Of a stretch of DNA of 7,456 nt, positions 6,610 through 7,456 are shown piece by piece. The notes beneath the pieces are model-generated. The model was not told where the DNA came from. It was given only the letters and a program-made list of their open reading frames with translations, and did not search any database. The stretch covers positions 1 to 7,456 of the forward strand of contig JAIDQW010000165.1 of the NCBI GenBank assembly GCA_029062075.1. The letters run 5' to 3'. Source of the DNA: Paramuribaculum sp. Its GTDB lineage: Bacteria; Bacteroidota; Bacteroidia; Bacteroidales; Muribaculaceae. A program made the translations under genes and the position numbers. The stretch's first letter is position 1. Every line of letters begins with the position of its first letter.

Positions 6610-7456
6610 ATGAAGAGACTGCTTACAGCTATTTGCCTGTTTTTTGCAATAACGGTGCTATTTGCAAAGCAACCGGTGGATACTCTTGCTGTGTGGCAGG
6701 CAGACGGCATGGCGACTTTGTCAAGCGGCTCATTCGCTCCTCATTATTTGGCTGCGAATAGGTTCGGAGTTATCAGTAGCGGTGACAATTTCCTCCTGTC
6801 AGCGAAGATAGATCGTGGTCTGGACAAGAATCGCCGTTTCAGTTATGCCTTCGGTGCCCAGTTTATCGGAGGATACACTTCTCAAATTAAGTACAGGAGG
6901 TTTGACAAGTCTTTCGACGGTTTCGTGAAGAATCCTATGAATCCATCCCGTGCATTTATTCAGCAACTATATGCCGCAGTTAAATGGCGAAGCCTTTTTG
7001 TCATGGCGGGAATGAAGGAATTTGAGCCGGTGTTGGTTGACAGGGAGCTAAGTTCCGGCGATTTGATTCACAGCGGTAATGCCCGTCCTATACCGCAGGT
7101 TCGTGCGGGGTTTGTAGATTTCCAACCTGTACCTTTTACTTCCGGTGTTCTTAAAGTGAATGGTGAATTAGCCTATGGAAAATTCGCTGATTCAAAATGG
7201 TGGGAAAATCACAGTGACAGATACAATTCTTTAACCACATCAGGAATATGGTATGTTTATCGGAGACTATATTTCCGACTTGATACTTCAAGATTGTTCT
7301 CTCTAACATTCGGTGGGCAGGCAGCGGGACAGTTTGGGGGAAAGAGTGTTTATATGAATAGGGGAGAGGTTGAAAGGATAGATAACCGTGGAATCAAATT
7401 TGCAGATTTCCTCAAGATGATAATACCGGTTGACCGAACAAAGGAGGGTTTTTATC
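6610..7456 (+). CDS. Capsule assembly Wzi-like outer-membrane protein, N-terminal part (cut by right window edge)
   Basis: This open reading frame starts at ATG 6610 and stays open for 282 codons to the right edge. It has a signal peptide (basic MKR, hydrophobic 4-18, likely cut after LFA at about 19). The following sequence resembles the Bacteroidetes capsule-assembly Wzi family: SFAPHYLAANRFG (41-53), QQLYAAVKW (118-126), MAGMKE (132-137), LSSGDLIHSGNARPIPQVRAG (147-167) and VPFTSGVLKVNGELAYGKFAD (174-194). These should be strands of an outer-membrane beta-barrel. Escherichia coli Wzi is a lectin-like barrel that helps anchor capsule at the surface; the exact role of the Bacteroidetes relatives is less clear, so the function is inferred. 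Family members usually run to about 450-500 residues, so roughly 200 or more are missing here. It lies 41 bases after the acyl-CoA synthetase gene on the same strand but appears to have its own promoter. An alternative call is an uncharacterised outer-membrane barrel protein. Confidence 0.8.
   Translation, partial: MKRLLTAICLFFAITVLFAKQPVDTLAVWQADGMATLSSGSFAPHYLAANRFGVISSGDNFLLSAKIDRGLDKNRRFSYAFGAQFIGGYTSQIKYRRFDKSFDGFVKNPMNPSRAFIQQLYAAVKWRSLFVMAGMKEFEPVLVDRELSSGDLIHSGNARPIPQVRAGFVDFQPVPFTSGVLKVNGELAYGKFADSKWWENHSDRYNSLTTSGIWYVYRRLYFRLDTSRLFSLTFGGQAAGQFGGKSVYMNRGEVERIDNRGIKFADFLKMIIPVDRTKEGFY

Overview
The window reads as a chromosome segment from the phylum Bacteroidota, probably order Bacteroidales. 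Three things support this. It carries core genes of the type IX secretion system (T9SS), a machine found only in that phylum. It has TAnnTTTG promoter elements of the Bacteroidetes type. It also has a Bacteroidetes-type Wzi-like outer-membrane protein gene. Base composition is moderately AT-rich and gives no sign of a mobile element, tRNA, rRNA, CRISPR array or phage gene. The genus cannot be fixed from this sequence alone.

Left part, positions 1-4576, minus strand: one tightly packed operon read right to left as porT, porP, porK (gldK), porL (gldL) and porM (gldM). The last gene is cut by the left edge. Gaps between genes are 2 bases, a 1-base overlap, 3 bases and 26 bases, so the genes are almost certainly co-transcribed and partly translationally coupled. 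PorT and PorP are predicted outer-membrane beta-barrels. PorK is an outer-membrane-directed lipoprotein with an FGE/sulfatase-modifying fold. PorL and PorM form the inner-membrane proton-driven motor that energises secretion. PorN would be expected just beyond the left edge but cannot be seen.

Middle, positions 4577-4768: a 192-base AT-rich divergent promoter region. It holds a perfect TACCTTTG -7 element facing right, a near match TACCTTTA facing left, and two short ACAAT/ATTGT inverted repeats between them.

Right part, plus strand: an intact 599-residue long-chain acyl-CoA synthetase (4769-6568). After only 41 bases comes the first 282 codons of a Wzi-like capsule-assembly or surface-polysaccharide outer-membrane protein (6610 to the right edge). 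The latter has its own perfect TAACTTTG element, placed so close to the ATG that its transcript should be almost leaderless.

The main system is therefore a known one, the T9SS. The less usual point is that porT heads the porP-K-L-M operon, whereas in the best-studied organisms it lies elsewhere. I found no convincing evidence of a wholly new system in this window.
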